This document shows positions 26,181-34,487 of a stretch of DNA of 64,000 bases, piece after piece; positions within the stretch are counted from its first letter, which is position 1, and each line of letters begins with the position of its first letter. Position numbers and translations under genes: made by a program. Under the pieces are notes generated by a model. That model saw only the letters and a program-made list of their open reading frames with translations, had not been told where the DNA came from and searched no databases. The stretch is from the NCBI GenBank assembly GCA_022827625.1, contig JAJEIE010000018.1, forward strand, positions 124,001 to 188,000, read 5' to 3'. This DNA is from Candidatus Poribacteria bacterium. Its GTDB lineage: Bacteria; Poribacteria; WGA-4E; WGA-3G.

Positions 26181-26222
26181 GCCCCGATAGAGAAAATCAA
26201 ATTTTTCTTACCTATCGGGGCG
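26181..26222. terminator. Hairpin directly after the methyltransferase stop codon
   Basis: GCCCCGATAG (26181-26190) and CTATCGGGGC form a perfect 10-bp stem around a ~21-base loop that itself contains GAAAA/TTTTC. There is no trailing T tract. It overlaps the region where the specificity-subunit reading frame should begin. Confidence 0.5.
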
Positions 26223-26335
26223 ATATTTTAGGTAGGTTGGATCCGAATTACATAAAAAATATTTCCTATATCAATAATGTCAATACGCGTTACCCGTTAG
26301 TTCCATTAGGTAGTTTGCTCATGGAACCACCAATG
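26187..26335 (+). pseudogene. hsdS: 5' fragment of the specificity-subunit gene, out of frame
   Basis: Translated in the frame of GAT at 26187, this stretch gives residues typical of the N-terminus of type I specificity subunits (IFLTYRGDILGRLDPNY, then RYPLVPLGSLLMEPP) ending at ATG 26333. The continuation expected after EPP, YGANEIAVNGDPQTDVRYIR, is present but in the +1 frame from 26337. One surplus base at about 26336 therefore breaks the gene. No ATG starts this fragment; the first candidate is TTG 26237. Confidence 0.65.
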
Positions 26336-26381
26336 GTATGGTGCGAACGAGATAGCAGTAAACGGCGATCCTCAAACGGAT

Positions 26382-27590
26382 GTGCGATATATTCGGATTA
26401 CCGACATCGATGATCATGGAAACCTCCGAGGTGATGATTGGAAAACAGCAAAGAGAATTGATAAAAAATACGCTCTTGCTCGGAATGATCTTTTGTTTGC
26501 CAGAAGCGGTGCAACAGCAGGTAAGGCGTTTATCCATAAAAGAGAAGATGGTGAGGCTATCTTTGCGGGATATTTAATTCGTTTCAGATTTGATGAAACG
26601 CGTGTAAATCCTTTCTTTGTGTTTTACTATACCCTTTTGAGTCGATATAGGCTTTGGGTGCAGATAATACAAAGACCATCAGGACAACCGAATATCAACT
26701 CAAGGGAATTTAAGGCGTTTGAAATCCCTCTCCCACCCCCAAGTATTCAAAATCACATCGTTACCATCATGAAATTTGCTTATGCCCAGAAAAAGCAAAA
26801 AGAACAGGAGGCAGAAGCACTTTTGGATTCAATTGATGATTATGTGTTGACAGCGTTGGGAATTGAGATGCCAGAGGCGGACGAAAGAAAGTGCTTTGTA
26901 ATTAATGCTAACGAAACGGTTGGTAGACGGGTTGATTCATTCTACTACCAATCTAAATTTAGAAGCGTTGATCAAATTATGGAAAACGTGCAGTTTGATG
27001 TTTTCAATTTGGGTGCCTTGATAAACGAAATTTCCAGTGGTGCTACCCCAAAAGTTGATGAAAACTATTATACGGATTCGTCTGGTATTCCGTTTTTAAG
27101 AGTCCAAAATGTTACCAATTACGGAATTGATTTGAGCGATGCAAAATTCATCACACGGGAAGTTCATAACGGCATGCTTAAACGTTCGCAACTAAAAAAA
27201 GACGATCTGGTATTTACGATAACTGGTAGAATTGGAAGTGTCGCGGTTGTCCCAGATAACTTTGAAGGAAATATAAATCAGCATTCTGCTCGATTCCATC
27301 TTAAAAATCAGATTACAAACATTACCATCAACCCCTATTACGTTGCAGCTTTTCTTAACTCCCAACTTGGTAAATCTTTGGCTATTAGAGAAGTGACGGG
27401 TGGCACCCGCCCCGCTTTGGACTATAAGGCTCTTAAATCCCTCAAAATTATTCTTCCGCCAATTGAACTTCAAAATGAAATCGTCACAGAGATTAAAAAT
27501 TGCTTTACAAAAGTTTCGGAGCTGAGACGCGAAGCCGATGCAGTTGTGGAACAGGCGAAAGAGAGAGTTGAGCGGATTTTACTGCGATAG
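26382..27590 (+). CDS. hsdS: Restriction-modification specificity subunit (HsdS-type), 5' frameshifted
   Basis: About 402 residues in the open frame from GTG 26382. Contains the end of target-recognition domain 1 (RSGATAGKAFIH, PSGQPNINSREFK, IPLPPPSIQNHIV), a helical spacer, and a complete second domain (LINEISSGATPK, FLRVQNVT, LVFTITGRIGSVAVV, PALDYKALKSL, ILPPIELQNEIV) followed by a C-terminal helix. The subunit would choose the DNA site for the upstream methylase-nuclease. GTG 26382 is not a natural start: coding similarity continues upstream in this frame to 26337 and then jumps frame at 26336. Either a recent frameshift mutation or a sequence error. Confidence 0.8.
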   Translation: MRYIRITDIDDHGNLRGDDWKTAKRIDKKYALARNDLLFARSGATAGKAFIHKREDGEAIFAGYLIRFRFDETRVNPFFVFYYTLLSRYRLWVQIIQRPSGQPNINSREFKAFEIPLPPPSIQNHIVTIMKFAYAQKKQKEQEAEALLDSIDDYVLTALGIEMPEADERKCFVINANETVGRRVDSFYYQSKFRSVDQIMENVQFDVFNLGALINEISSGATPKVDENYYTDSSGIPFLRVQNVTNYGIDLSDAKFITREVHNGMLKRSQLKKDDLVFTITGRIGSVAVVPDNFEGNINQHSARFHLKNQITNITINPYYVAAFLNSQLGKSLAIREVTGGTRPALDYKALKSLKIILPPIELQNEIVTEIKNCFTKVSELRREADAVVEQAKERVERILLR

Positions 27591-27965
27591 TTCTAACCCA
27601 ATCTGCTATTCGCCAGTTTTGAGCATTTCAACAAAGTGTTTCAAGTAATTTAGTACTCCATCGGAGTGTTATGTGTCTTATGTAATGCATCTGCTGAAAT
27701 ATCTATGTAGGAATGTCTAATTTCTCTTGCCTGTGTAAAGCAAAATACTACTCCTCTGTTATCAGATTCAATTGAAATCTGTCCACCTTGCACGTTATCA
27801 TTAATTTCAAGTAATTCGCATTGTGGGAGTAGCAATGGCATAAACCGTCTGAACCGCGGATTACGCGGATTATGCTCCAACGGAGCGATATGTCTGTAGC
27901 ACTATGCTCGCGACATTAGCGGAAGGTATTAATCGGAGGTTTACAGAATTTTCTGGGAAATTACC
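27591..27965. other. Intergenic repeat-rich region
   Basis: No gene supported. It holds short palindromes (ACTCCATCGGAGT near 27655; GCTCCAACGGAGC near 27875) and the phrase CGCGGATTACGCGGATTATG near 27856. A 76-codon reverse frame here reads through these repeats and is not convincing. Confidence 0.5.
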
Positions 27966-28904
27966 ATGAAAAAAAGAAAAAGACGTTCTAAAACACCAAG
28001 AAGACATCATTTTAAACCTAGATGGTATTTAAATGGATTTTCTATATGTGGCAAACAAAATTATTGTCATGCAATGAATGTTGCTTCAGGAAAACCATTA
28101 CATAGCACTAATGTAATTAATTTAGGGGTCGCAAAACATTTTTTTAGAATTGCAGACGACTTCGCCGGGCTTGAGCCTGCTACTGCTGATTTTGATAACC
28201 TAGCAAGCCAAGTCTTTTCACAAATAATTTTAGAGGATGCCTTGCTGTGTAATGAAAATGATTTCCAAATTGTTCAAGAATTTATGGCAAGAATGATGGC
28301 TTTTGATCTTGTAAGTCATAATTCCATAATAACAGCTGCAAAAACTCTTTGGCCTGAAGATGTAACCAAAAATGATGATGTAGAAACAGTACCAATGCAG
28401 CTCTGCTACTTGCTTGAGTTTAGAGGCGTTATAAATAATCTAAATTATAAATTGTTAGTTGCAGACAAAGATAACTGTTTTATTTGTCCAGACAGTGTGT
28501 ATTTTACAACAACACGCGATGGCCAATTGCATTTTTACTTCCCATTAAATAAAAAAATATGTTTGTACGGGTGTTCTTCAAATCAAGATTTTCATTATCC
28601 TAATCCTCTAACCTCATCAGTAAATACCTTATTATTTTTACACAGCCACAAATTCGTTTATTTTTCTGATTGGGATTTAAAAATTCATAATGGCATTGAT
28701 GAAGTACCGATACAAAGTTTCATAAACACAGGAGTAGATGGTATGCTAGAATCTTGGATATCAATCAACGATCATGTAGTTCACCCGGGTAAAGAACAAG
28801 TGCTTAATTTTTCCATATACCAAAGCCATGTTCCTGTAGAGGCAGAGGTGGCATCACATAATTATATACGTAATTTAATCCAAAAAATTGAAGGTAATCA
28901 ATAG
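27966..28904 (+). CDS. DUF4238 family protein
   Basis: 312 residues. Opens with a basic stretch and RRHHFKPRWYLNGFS, the signature start of DUF4238, and has the family's later CPDSVYF and FPLNKKICLYG blocks (about residues 178-205). Function is unknown; members often occur in accessory and defence-type regions. The gene is visibly more AT-rich than its neighbours, with A-rich codons (AAA, AAT, ATA), a sign of recent transfer. It sits between the restriction-modification genes and a truncated PIN toxin, and its 3' end lies only 12 bases from the broken toxin end. Confidence 0.75.
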   Translation: MKKRKRRSKTPRRHHFKPRWYLNGFSICGKQNYCHAMNVASGKPLHSTNVINLGVAKHFFRIADDFAGLEPATADFDNLASQVFSQIILEDALLCNENDFQIVQEFMARMMAFDLVSHNSIITAAKTLWPEDVTKNDDVETVPMQLCYLLEFRGVINNLNYKLLVADKDNCFICPDSVYFTTTRDGQLHFYFPLNKKICLYGCSSNQDFHYPNPLTSSVNTLLFLHSHKFVYFSDWDLKIHNGIDEVPIQSFINTGVDGMLESWISINDHVVHPGKEQVLNFSIYQSHVPVEAEVASHNYIRNLIQKIEGNQ

Positions 28905-28916
28905 AATCATGTATAC

Positions 28917-29075
28917 CTACAAAACGCAAATTGAAAAAACCTCCGCTGCATCAATAGCTAAACACATCAGGCGATTCAACGGAACATTATGAAAAAGGAA
29001 GTCAACTTTGTCAGAGCCAATTTCTTGCGTATATCGTTTGACGAGTCCACTGGCATCAAAGTAGAAATAATACAC
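28917..29075 (-). pseudogene. Truncated PIN-domain toxin
   Basis: A 52-codon frame from GTG 29075, overlooked because it is short. It begins YYFYFDASGLVKRY, the N-terminal PIN motif with the first acidic catalytic Asp, continues with QEIGSDKVDFLF and ends PLNRLMCLAIDAAEVFSICVL then stop. Full-length PIN toxins continue about 80-100 residues with further acidic residues, absent here. It lies immediately downstream of a coiled-coil antitoxin-like gene (starts overlap the stop region by a few bases), giving a typical antitoxin-toxin order, but the toxin should be inactive. The break is next to the AT-rich DUF4238 gene. Confidence 0.65.
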
Positions 29076-29077
29076 AC

Positions 29078-29404
29078 CTATTTCTCGCGTTCTTCAATAA
29101 TCGCACGGCTAAACTCATTATCCTCAGCGCGGATGCCGTGACGTGCCATACGCTTGCGAAGTTCCTCAAGCGGCATGAGTTGTATGTCGGCGATGCCGAG
29201 ATGTTCACGCATTTTCTGAAGAATTTCTGCCTCAGATGGCTTGTGGGTGGTATCAAGGTCGGACAGTATGTTCACTGTCTGGCGATTTTTCGGACCCCCA
29301 GCGATCGACGCATCAACGAGCTGCGAAAGTTGCAGTCGCATCTCCGCAACGGCTTTCTCTAACCGAGCTAATCTTTCTGTTAATGTTTCAAGCGTCTCTG
29401 TCAT
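29078..29404 (-). CDS. Coiled-coil antitoxin-like protein
   Basis: 108 residues. The N-terminus is a predicted coiled coil (TETLETLTERLARLEKAV, AEMRLQLSQLVD), and the C-terminal part is mixed charged helix (EILQKMREHLGI...EELRKRMARHGI). I know of no catalytic motif. Its position just upstream of a PIN-domain toxin remnant on the same strand supports an antitoxin role. The assignment rests on context; it could also be an unrelated small regulator. Confidence 0.6.
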   Translation of the reverse strand: MTETLETLTERLARLEKAVAEMRLQLSQLVDASIAGGPKNRQTVNILSDLDTTHKPSEAEILQKMREHLGIADIQLMPLEELRKRMARHGIRAEDNEFSRAIIEEREK

Positions 29405-29529
29405 GAGAACCTCACTCCTTACGTAACCGCAAAGTTGGTCTTATTATAGTCTACCTATCCAAAGCAGCATATCTCCACTAAAAGTATTATAGCACAGACA
29501 AAGCGTCCGGGTCAAAAAGAATCCCGATT

Positions 29530-32322
29530 TCATTTATCCCGTCTTTCTGTAATTCCGTGCTCTTCGCAATACTCCCGAATAATCGGCAAAAAAGCATCAG
29601 CATATTTTTCACATTTCGCAGGACTTACGCGATCAATCTGCATAAACGCTTCTTCAGTTTGCGGAAAATAAGTCGCCATCTCTTTCAGTGTCTTGTCCCA
29701 GAAGATGACAAATGCCGAAACCCCTTCCTCCTCAGCAATCGTTTTCCGCTTCTCTCGAAGTCGTTCAAAAAGCTCCAGGTCGTATTCATTCGATTCCGAA
29801 GAGGTCGTTTTAGAAGTATTCGGTATCTCAGTTCTATGCTTGGCTGAATCTGTTCCATGTGTCTTGAAGTATTTACGGATAATTGGTAAAAAGACATCAG
29901 CGTATTTTTCGCATTTCGTGGGGCCCACACCCGGCATCCGCCTAAAGGATTCTTCAGATGTCGGAAAATAGGTCGCCATCGCCTGCAGTGCTGTATCGTG
30001 AAAAACTTCGTAAGGTAGTACGTCCGCCGCCTCGGTGATTCTGTTTCGTTCAGTCCGAAGTAACTCAAAAAGTTGCGGAGAATATTCAGGCGATACCTCG
30101 GATGCCGCAGGGTTTGTTGACTCCACCGAAAATCCCCAAAATTGATCGCCTCCGTTAAGCACCCCCCAACCTTTTTCTGTCAAGCGAAGACTGCCGTGTC
30201 GCGCATCGCGTTCAAGGAGTTTGTGTTGGAGGAATTGAAGAGACAGATATCGCCATTCTGCTTTACTGTACTTTGTGCCAATCCCGTGTGTGGAAAGCCT
30301 ATCATGTCTGTTCTCAAGAATCTTTTTCCGGCGTGAACCTCGCAGGACATCGATAATATAGGCTTCTCCAAACATCTGTTTTGTCCGAAAGACACAGGAA
30401 AGAAATTTTTGCGCTGGAATCGTCAAGTCAATCCGTTCCTTTTCCGACTTGCAGCAGTTGTCACACATGCCACAATTATCGTTCTCGTACTGTTCCCCGA
30501 AGTAGGCTAACAACACTTTTCGACGGCATGCCAGTGAAGTTGCCCACGAAACAAGCGTCTGGGATCGTTCTTGTCGTCCCTCCCTTTCGGATGGTGCCCC
30601 CTGTTCAATAAAGTGGTTAATAGTGTCTACGTCCCCATAACTGAATAGTAGTAGACAATCTGCTGGAAGTCCATCACGCCCGCTGCGACCAATCTCCTGA
30701 TAGTAGGATTCCGGCTCCTTCGGCAACCCAGCGTGTAGTACGAAACGAACATCCGCTTTATCAATACCCATCCCGAAAGCGATTGTAGCGACGATGACCT
30801 GAATATCCCCATTGATGAAAGCGTCCTGATTGTGTTTACGGGTTTCATCATCCAGATCTCCATGATACGGAAGTACAGAAATTCGTCTGACAATTAGATC
30901 CCGACACAATGATTTAACTTGTTTTATCGTTTGACAATAGATAATACCGGATTCTTGGCGGTGCTTATGAAGAAACGCAACGGTCTGATCCAGCAACTCA
31001 ATTTTCGGCTCAACGGCGATGAAAAGGTTTTTCCGATCAAAACTACCAATGAACGCATTTCCCTCATCAAACTTGAGCAATTTTTTGATGTCCGTTTGAA
31101 CGCGTGGGGTCGCAGTTGCTGTGAGGGCAAGACAAACAGCACTTTGGAATCGCTCCCGAATGGAGACCAGTTGTCGGTATTCTGGACGGAAATCGTGTCC
31201 CCACTCCGAAATACAGTGCGCTTCGTCAATCGCGAGGCAGGCGACATCTGATTCGTCAAGCATCAGAAGTATTTCAGGTCGGACAAGCGTTTCAGGTGCG
31301 AGGTAAAGAAGTTTTATTTTTCCTTGTTTGACACGCTGCATTATCGTTTTCTGTTCTGAATAGTTGAGAGTGCTGTTGAGGAAGGCTGCGCGGATACCTC
31401 TGTTTTGCAGTTGCATCACCTGGTCCTGCATGAGCGAAATCAATGGTGAAACAACTACCGTCATGCCATCAAAAATGAGTGCAGGCAATTGATAACAGAG
31501 CGACTTTCCACCGCCCGTTGGTAGAACAATCAAGGCATCTCGCCTTTTGAGGATGTGGTCAATGATGTCCTTCTGGAATGGACGAAACGCTTCATGTCCG
31601 AACACGTTTTGGAGAATCTCTAAGGAGTTTTGTAGAGGTGTTGGGAGTGGGAGCGGTTTTTCTTCATCAAGTGGTTTTTCTTCTTTCTGTTTTCCATCTT
31701 CGAGGAACCACCCAGAGAGTTGCGCGTAGTGTCGTTCTTCAGCATCGGGTTCGCCTTTCGGTCGCCATCGATGTGCTAACGATACACGTAGGAGTGTTCC
31801 CGCAGGGATTGTCTCAACCGGTTCTTGGAAACCGACGAAAGTGAGCGTGCAACCACCATTTTCGGTAGGGTAGCGATACCGTATGCGTCTGCCTTCTGTA
31901 TCGCGGATGAGCGGCTGATCCGGTCTCCAAAACGTTGTACTGTAGTTCGGTACATCATCCTCGGTAGGCATGTAAAGCGAGCCGCTACTTGTGGTTTTCA
32001 ATAAGCCTTCATAAAGTTCTTGGGGATGCCCAGTTTTCGGTGGCATTAAGAGTTCAATAGCACTCACTAACTCTTTCAGAGCTTTCGCGGGGTGTAGAAG
32101 CCTCTTTTTGTAGACGACGATGTTTTCATTATGAGGTGGAATTAGTGAAGTTTCAGGTTTAGCCGTTATCTCCCAGATTTCACCGATGTTATATTCCCGA
32201 TTCGCACCGTCATGCGGGTCAGCGTTAAATGGAATCAGTCGAACACTTTTCCCTGTCTCCGTAATACCACCGATGCATGCCCCACCCCCCATCCGAGTTT
32301 TCGCAACAATAAGTACTCTCAC
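29530..32322 (-). CDS. RecQ-type helicase with N-terminal OB-like domain and two HRDC domains
   Basis: 930 residues. Residues ~1-205 form an extra domain opening MRVLIVAKTRMGGGACIGGI with GESVRLI-type strands; I believe this is the dual-OB-fold domain seen with DUF488 proteins. The RecQ core follows: FRPFQ (246-250), Walker A PTGGGKS (268-274), DEAH (366-369), ATATP, QEIGRSGRDG. Then comes the RecQ zinc site (CRRK...CGMCDNCC), a winged-helix region, and two HRDC domains (about 748-823 and 847-925). A 3'-5' DNA helicase for repair or defence. Its start overlaps the upstream DUF488 stop by four bases, indicating one operon. Confidence 0.9.
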   Translation of the reverse strand: MRVLIVAKTRMGGGACIGGITETGKSVRLIPFNADPHDGANREYNIGEIWEITAKPETSLIPPHNENIVVYKKRLLHPAKALKELVSAIELLMPPKTGHPQELYEGLLKTTSSGSLYMPTEDDVPNYSTTFWRPDQPLIRDTEGRRIRYRYPTENGGCTLTFVGFQEPVETIPAGTLLRVSLAHRWRPKGEPDAEERHYAQLSGWFLEDGKQKEEKPLDEEKPLPLPTPLQNSLEILQNVFGHEAFRPFQKDIIDHILKRRDALIVLPTGGGKSLCYQLPALIFDGMTVVVSPLISLMQDQVMQLQNRGIRAAFLNSTLNYSEQKTIMQRVKQGKIKLLYLAPETLVRPEILLMLDESDVACLAIDEAHCISEWGHDFRPEYRQLVSIRERFQSAVCLALTATATPRVQTDIKKLLKFDEGNAFIGSFDRKNLFIAVEPKIELLDQTVAFLHKHRQESGIIYCQTIKQVKSLCRDLIVRRISVLPYHGDLDDETRKHNQDAFINGDIQVIVATIAFGMGIDKADVRFVLHAGLPKEPESYYQEIGRSGRDGLPADCLLLFSYGDVDTINHFIEQGAPSEREGRQERSQTLVSWATSLACRRKVLLAYFGEQYENDNCGMCDNCCKSEKERIDLTIPAQKFLSCVFRTKQMFGEAYIIDVLRGSRRKKILENRHDRLSTHGIGTKYSKAEWRYLSLQFLQHKLLERDARHGSLRLTEKGWGVLNGGDQFWGFSVESTNPAASEVSPEYSPQLFELLRTERNRITEAADVLPYEVFHDTALQAMATYFPTSEESFRRMPGVGPTKCEKYADVFLPIIRKYFKTHGTDSAKHRTEIPNTSKTTSSESNEYDLELFERLREKRKTIAEEEGVSAFVIFWDKTLKEMATYFPQTEEAFMQIDRVSPAKCEKYADAFLPIIREYCEEHGITERRDK

Positions 32323-32807
32323 GGTAAAATATCTTCGACCTCCAAATTAAATGTTTGCGCTAACTTATCCGCTACCAATGAGCGGTGACATGCTTCAGGG
32401 GCAGTTTCCACACAAAAGAGCGCAACGACTTTGGCATCAGATTCCAATTCATCCAAAAGACTTTGCGGTTCAAACGCAGTGAGGCATTCGGTGTGATAGG
32501 CTTCAATAAATGCTTTTCCCAAAGCAGTACGTTTGCGTTTAGCAGTTTTCGTCGCTTTGTCTGCCGCTGCCTGTTTTTCTCGAACAGCTTTTGTCGGTCC
32601 GAGGTCTTTACGATAGATGTATCGGATACCGAATTCAGCGAGTCGCGTTTGCAACCGTATGCTATTCGCGAATGCATAAGTTGACCCGCGGACACCACGG
32701 CGACTACGGATATCGCAGAATGTATCAACCCCAGCGTCGCATAAAGCCTCAAAAAAACTGGACTCGTCGAATCCGTACACGCCAATGGTAACAATTTTGA
32801 TTTGCAT
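32319..32807 (-). CDS. DUF488 family protein, operon gene 2
   Basis: 162 residues. The family's opening strand IVTIGVYGFDESSFFEAL, the FCDIRSRRG loop and the C-terminal motif LFCVETAPEACHRSLVADKL with the diagnostic C-x-E...CHR pattern are present. A basic insert (DKATKTAKRKRTALG) lies in the middle. Biochemical function of DUF488 is unknown; cysteine and acid placement suggests a catalytic pocket and the genomic company suggests nucleic-acid work. It lies 11 bases after another DUF488 gene and overlaps the helicase start by four bases, so it is co-translated. Confidence 0.88.
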   Translation of the reverse strand: MQIKIVTIGVYGFDESSFFEALCDAGVDTFCDIRSRRGVRGSTYAFANSIRLQTRLAEFGIRYIYRKDLGPTKAVREKQAAADKATKTAKRKRTALGKAFIEAYHTECLTAFEPQSLLDELESDAKVVALFCVETAPEACHRSLVADKLAQTFNLEVEDILP

Positions 32808-32818
32808 AGTGGCTTAAA

Positions 32819-33373
32819 TTAAGAGTATTTTTTTCGAGAATGAAATGTCTCGGCACCAAACATCGACAATTGTCCGCCTGTCAGTCGTTCGATAACTTGC
32901 GCCTGCGTCAGTTGCTCACCAGTTTCGTCGATATGCATGACCGCTATATCTTCATTCGTGAGGGTTACACCGATGAGTTTACAACGGTGGCACGTCTCCG
33001 GTTTTCCCTCGCTACACATCAGGACAATGGATTGCTGTTGCGAAAAGGCAGTCCGAAGGCGTTGGATACCGTGCTGGTAGGATTCCGTGGCTTTGACCTT
33101 TTCGTAATCAACTTTTCCGTTGACGTAGCACGTTTCATCGTCCGGTCTGCCGCCGAGTGTATCCCCCATGAAGATATAGCGGATCCCGTGCTGTTCCAAT
33201 GTTTTCGCGAGCGGTGCTTTCGAGAATTCCGGTTTATAGCGGGAATAGGGTGCTGAACGGACATCAATGAGATAAGCAATCTGGTGGGCATGTAGCAGCT
33301 CAATGAGTTCCTCTATCGAACGACTTCCATAGCCTATCGTGTAAATTGGAGTGAGGACAGATGAGTGTTCCAT
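32819..33373 (-). CDS. DUF488 family protein, operon gene 1
   Basis: 184 residues. Starts with IYTIGYGSRSIEELIELL and YLIDVRSAPYSRYKPEFSK, the classical DUF488 N-terminus; YIFMGDTLGGRP is the middle motif and VLMCSEGKPETCHRCKLIG carries the C-x-E...CHR signature. It is a different subfamily from the downstream DUF488 (shorter insert, longer tail with GGQLSMFG). First gene of a three-gene operon with a second DUF488 and a RecQ fusion; promoter at 33383-33411 with a very short leader. Confidence 0.9.
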   Translation of the reverse strand: MEHSSVLTPIYTIGYGSRSIEELIELLHAHQIAYLIDVRSAPYSRYKPEFSKAPLAKTLEQHGIRYIFMGDTLGGRPDDETCYVNGKVDYEKVKATESYQHGIQRLRTAFSQQQSIVLMCSEGKPETCHRCKLIGVTLTNEDIAVMHIDETGEQLTQAQVIERLTGGQLSMFGAETFHSRKKYS

Positions 33374-33382
33374 GATGAATAT

Positions 33383-33411
33383 ATAGTATCACAGGATCCC
33401 CGAAAAAACAA
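33383..33411 (-). promoter_or_regulatory. Promoter of the DUF488-DUF488-RecQ operon
   Basis: Read on the reverse strand: TTGTTT at 33411-33406 and TACTAT at 33388-33383, 17-base spacer. The start codon at 33373 is only about ten bases below the -10 box, so the leader would be extremely short. Confidence 0.6.
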
Positions 33412-33575
33412 TCGAATATTCTTGTTTAGGCGAGGCTATTTAATTCTTCAAATTCCCAACAGGTTTGGGAGGGCGAACATCTAAAAAATCCTGCAAATCC
33501 TATAGTTCTGTAAATCCTGATTCTGACGTACCACTGTCCATTGCTAACCACTATCTGCCAATTGCTAAAAATCAT

Positions 33576-33604
33576 TTGAATTTCAGAAAAATATCCTGTA
33601 TAAT
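33576..33604 (+). promoter_or_regulatory. Promoter upstream of the zinc peptidase gene
   Basis: TTGAAT at 33576-33581 and TATAAT at 33599-33604, spacer 17. A ~175-base leader without genes follows (33605-33780). Confidence 0.65.
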
Positions 33605-33812
33605 TCCCTTAAACCTAATAATATCTAAGAAAAAATCAAAACACAATCTGGCAGAATAGCCATTAGCAATCAGATATAGGCTATAAAGCAAACATAGTAA
33701 GTGTAATTAAATTGCTGATCGCTGAAAGGGTTGCGTAGCAACCCGATCTGATGGCTGACTGCTACTTGGAGGTGTCCATCATGTTTTGGGGTTTCTTTGA
33801 CCACTGTATTTC

Positions 33813-34481
33813 GTGTTCCTCGCACCAGGACTCGCGTTGTCCCTATACGCAACGTTTCGCACAAAATCAACTTTCTCAAAATACGCAAAAATCGGTTCAC
33901 GGAGCGGATTGACAGGCGCACAAGCCGCGCAACTCATGCTGAATAAACACGGTGTCAGCGGCGTGCGGATTGAACGCTCCGGCGGATTTTTAACCGACCA
34001 TTACGATCCACGCGAGAAAGCACTACGACTTTCCGAAGATGTCTATTCAAGCCAATCGCTCTCCGCAATAGGAGTCGCCTGCCATGAAGCAGGGCACGCC
34101 ATGCAGGACGCACACGGCTATGCGATGCTAAACCTACGCACTGCCCTCGTGCCTGCGACGAACTTCAGTTCAACTTTTGCATATATCGTAATGATAGCAG
34201 GATTCTTCCTCCAGATGGCGGGCTTGATACTCATAGGTGTTGGACTCTTTACGGTAGGCGTTGTTTTTTCTTTGATCACACTTCCCGTTGAATGGGATGC
34301 AAGCAGACGCGCCAGGATTGCAATAGATGAAGCCGGAATGCTCTCACCTGAAGAAAGTCGACATGCCAGCAAAGTCCTAAACGCAGCGTTCTTGACCTAC
34401 GTCGCTGCAGCAGTGACAAGCCTCCTGACTCTGGTCTATTATCTATTTCGGTTAGGTGTCTTGGGGGGCGGGGATGAATAA
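33813..34481 (+). CDS. Zn-dependent membrane peptidase (YugP-like), 5' frameshifted
   Basis: 222 residues in the open frame from GTG 33813. Membrane-bound zinc metallopeptidase with CHEAGHAMQDAHGY (the HEAGH zinc motif), two or three hydrophobic helices afterwards (FAYIVMIAGFFLQMAGLILIGVGLF; a C-terminal helix) and an acidic third ligand in the DEAGML region. The natural start is almost certainly ATG 33781, behind GGAGGT at 33768-33773 with ideal spacing. That frame gives MFWGFFD and then should continue P-LYFVFLAPGLAL, but one C is missing at about 33802 and the frame breaks. Likely a mutation or sequence error in GACC(C)A. Confidence 0.8.
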   Translation: MFLAPGLALSLYATFRTKSTFSKYAKIGSRSGLTGAQAAQLMLNKHGVSGVRIERSGGFLTDHYDPREKALRLSEDVYSSQSLSAIGVACHEAGHAMQDAHGYAMLNLRTALVPATNFSSTFAYIVMIAGFFLQMAGLILIGVGLFTVGVVFSLITLPVEWDASRRARIAIDEAGMLSPEESRHASKVLNAAFLTYVAAAVTSLLTLVYYLFRLGVLGGGDE

Positions 34482-34487
34482 TCGGTA

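Noticed and set aside
27650-27880. 76-codon reverse frame after hsdS
   Set aside because: Its residues come from common intergenic repeats (GCGGATTACGCGGATT); no ribosome site.
33465-33659. 64-codon frame between the DUF488 operon and the peptidase
   Set aside because: Low-complexity AT-rich stretch overlapping a promoter; no similarity.
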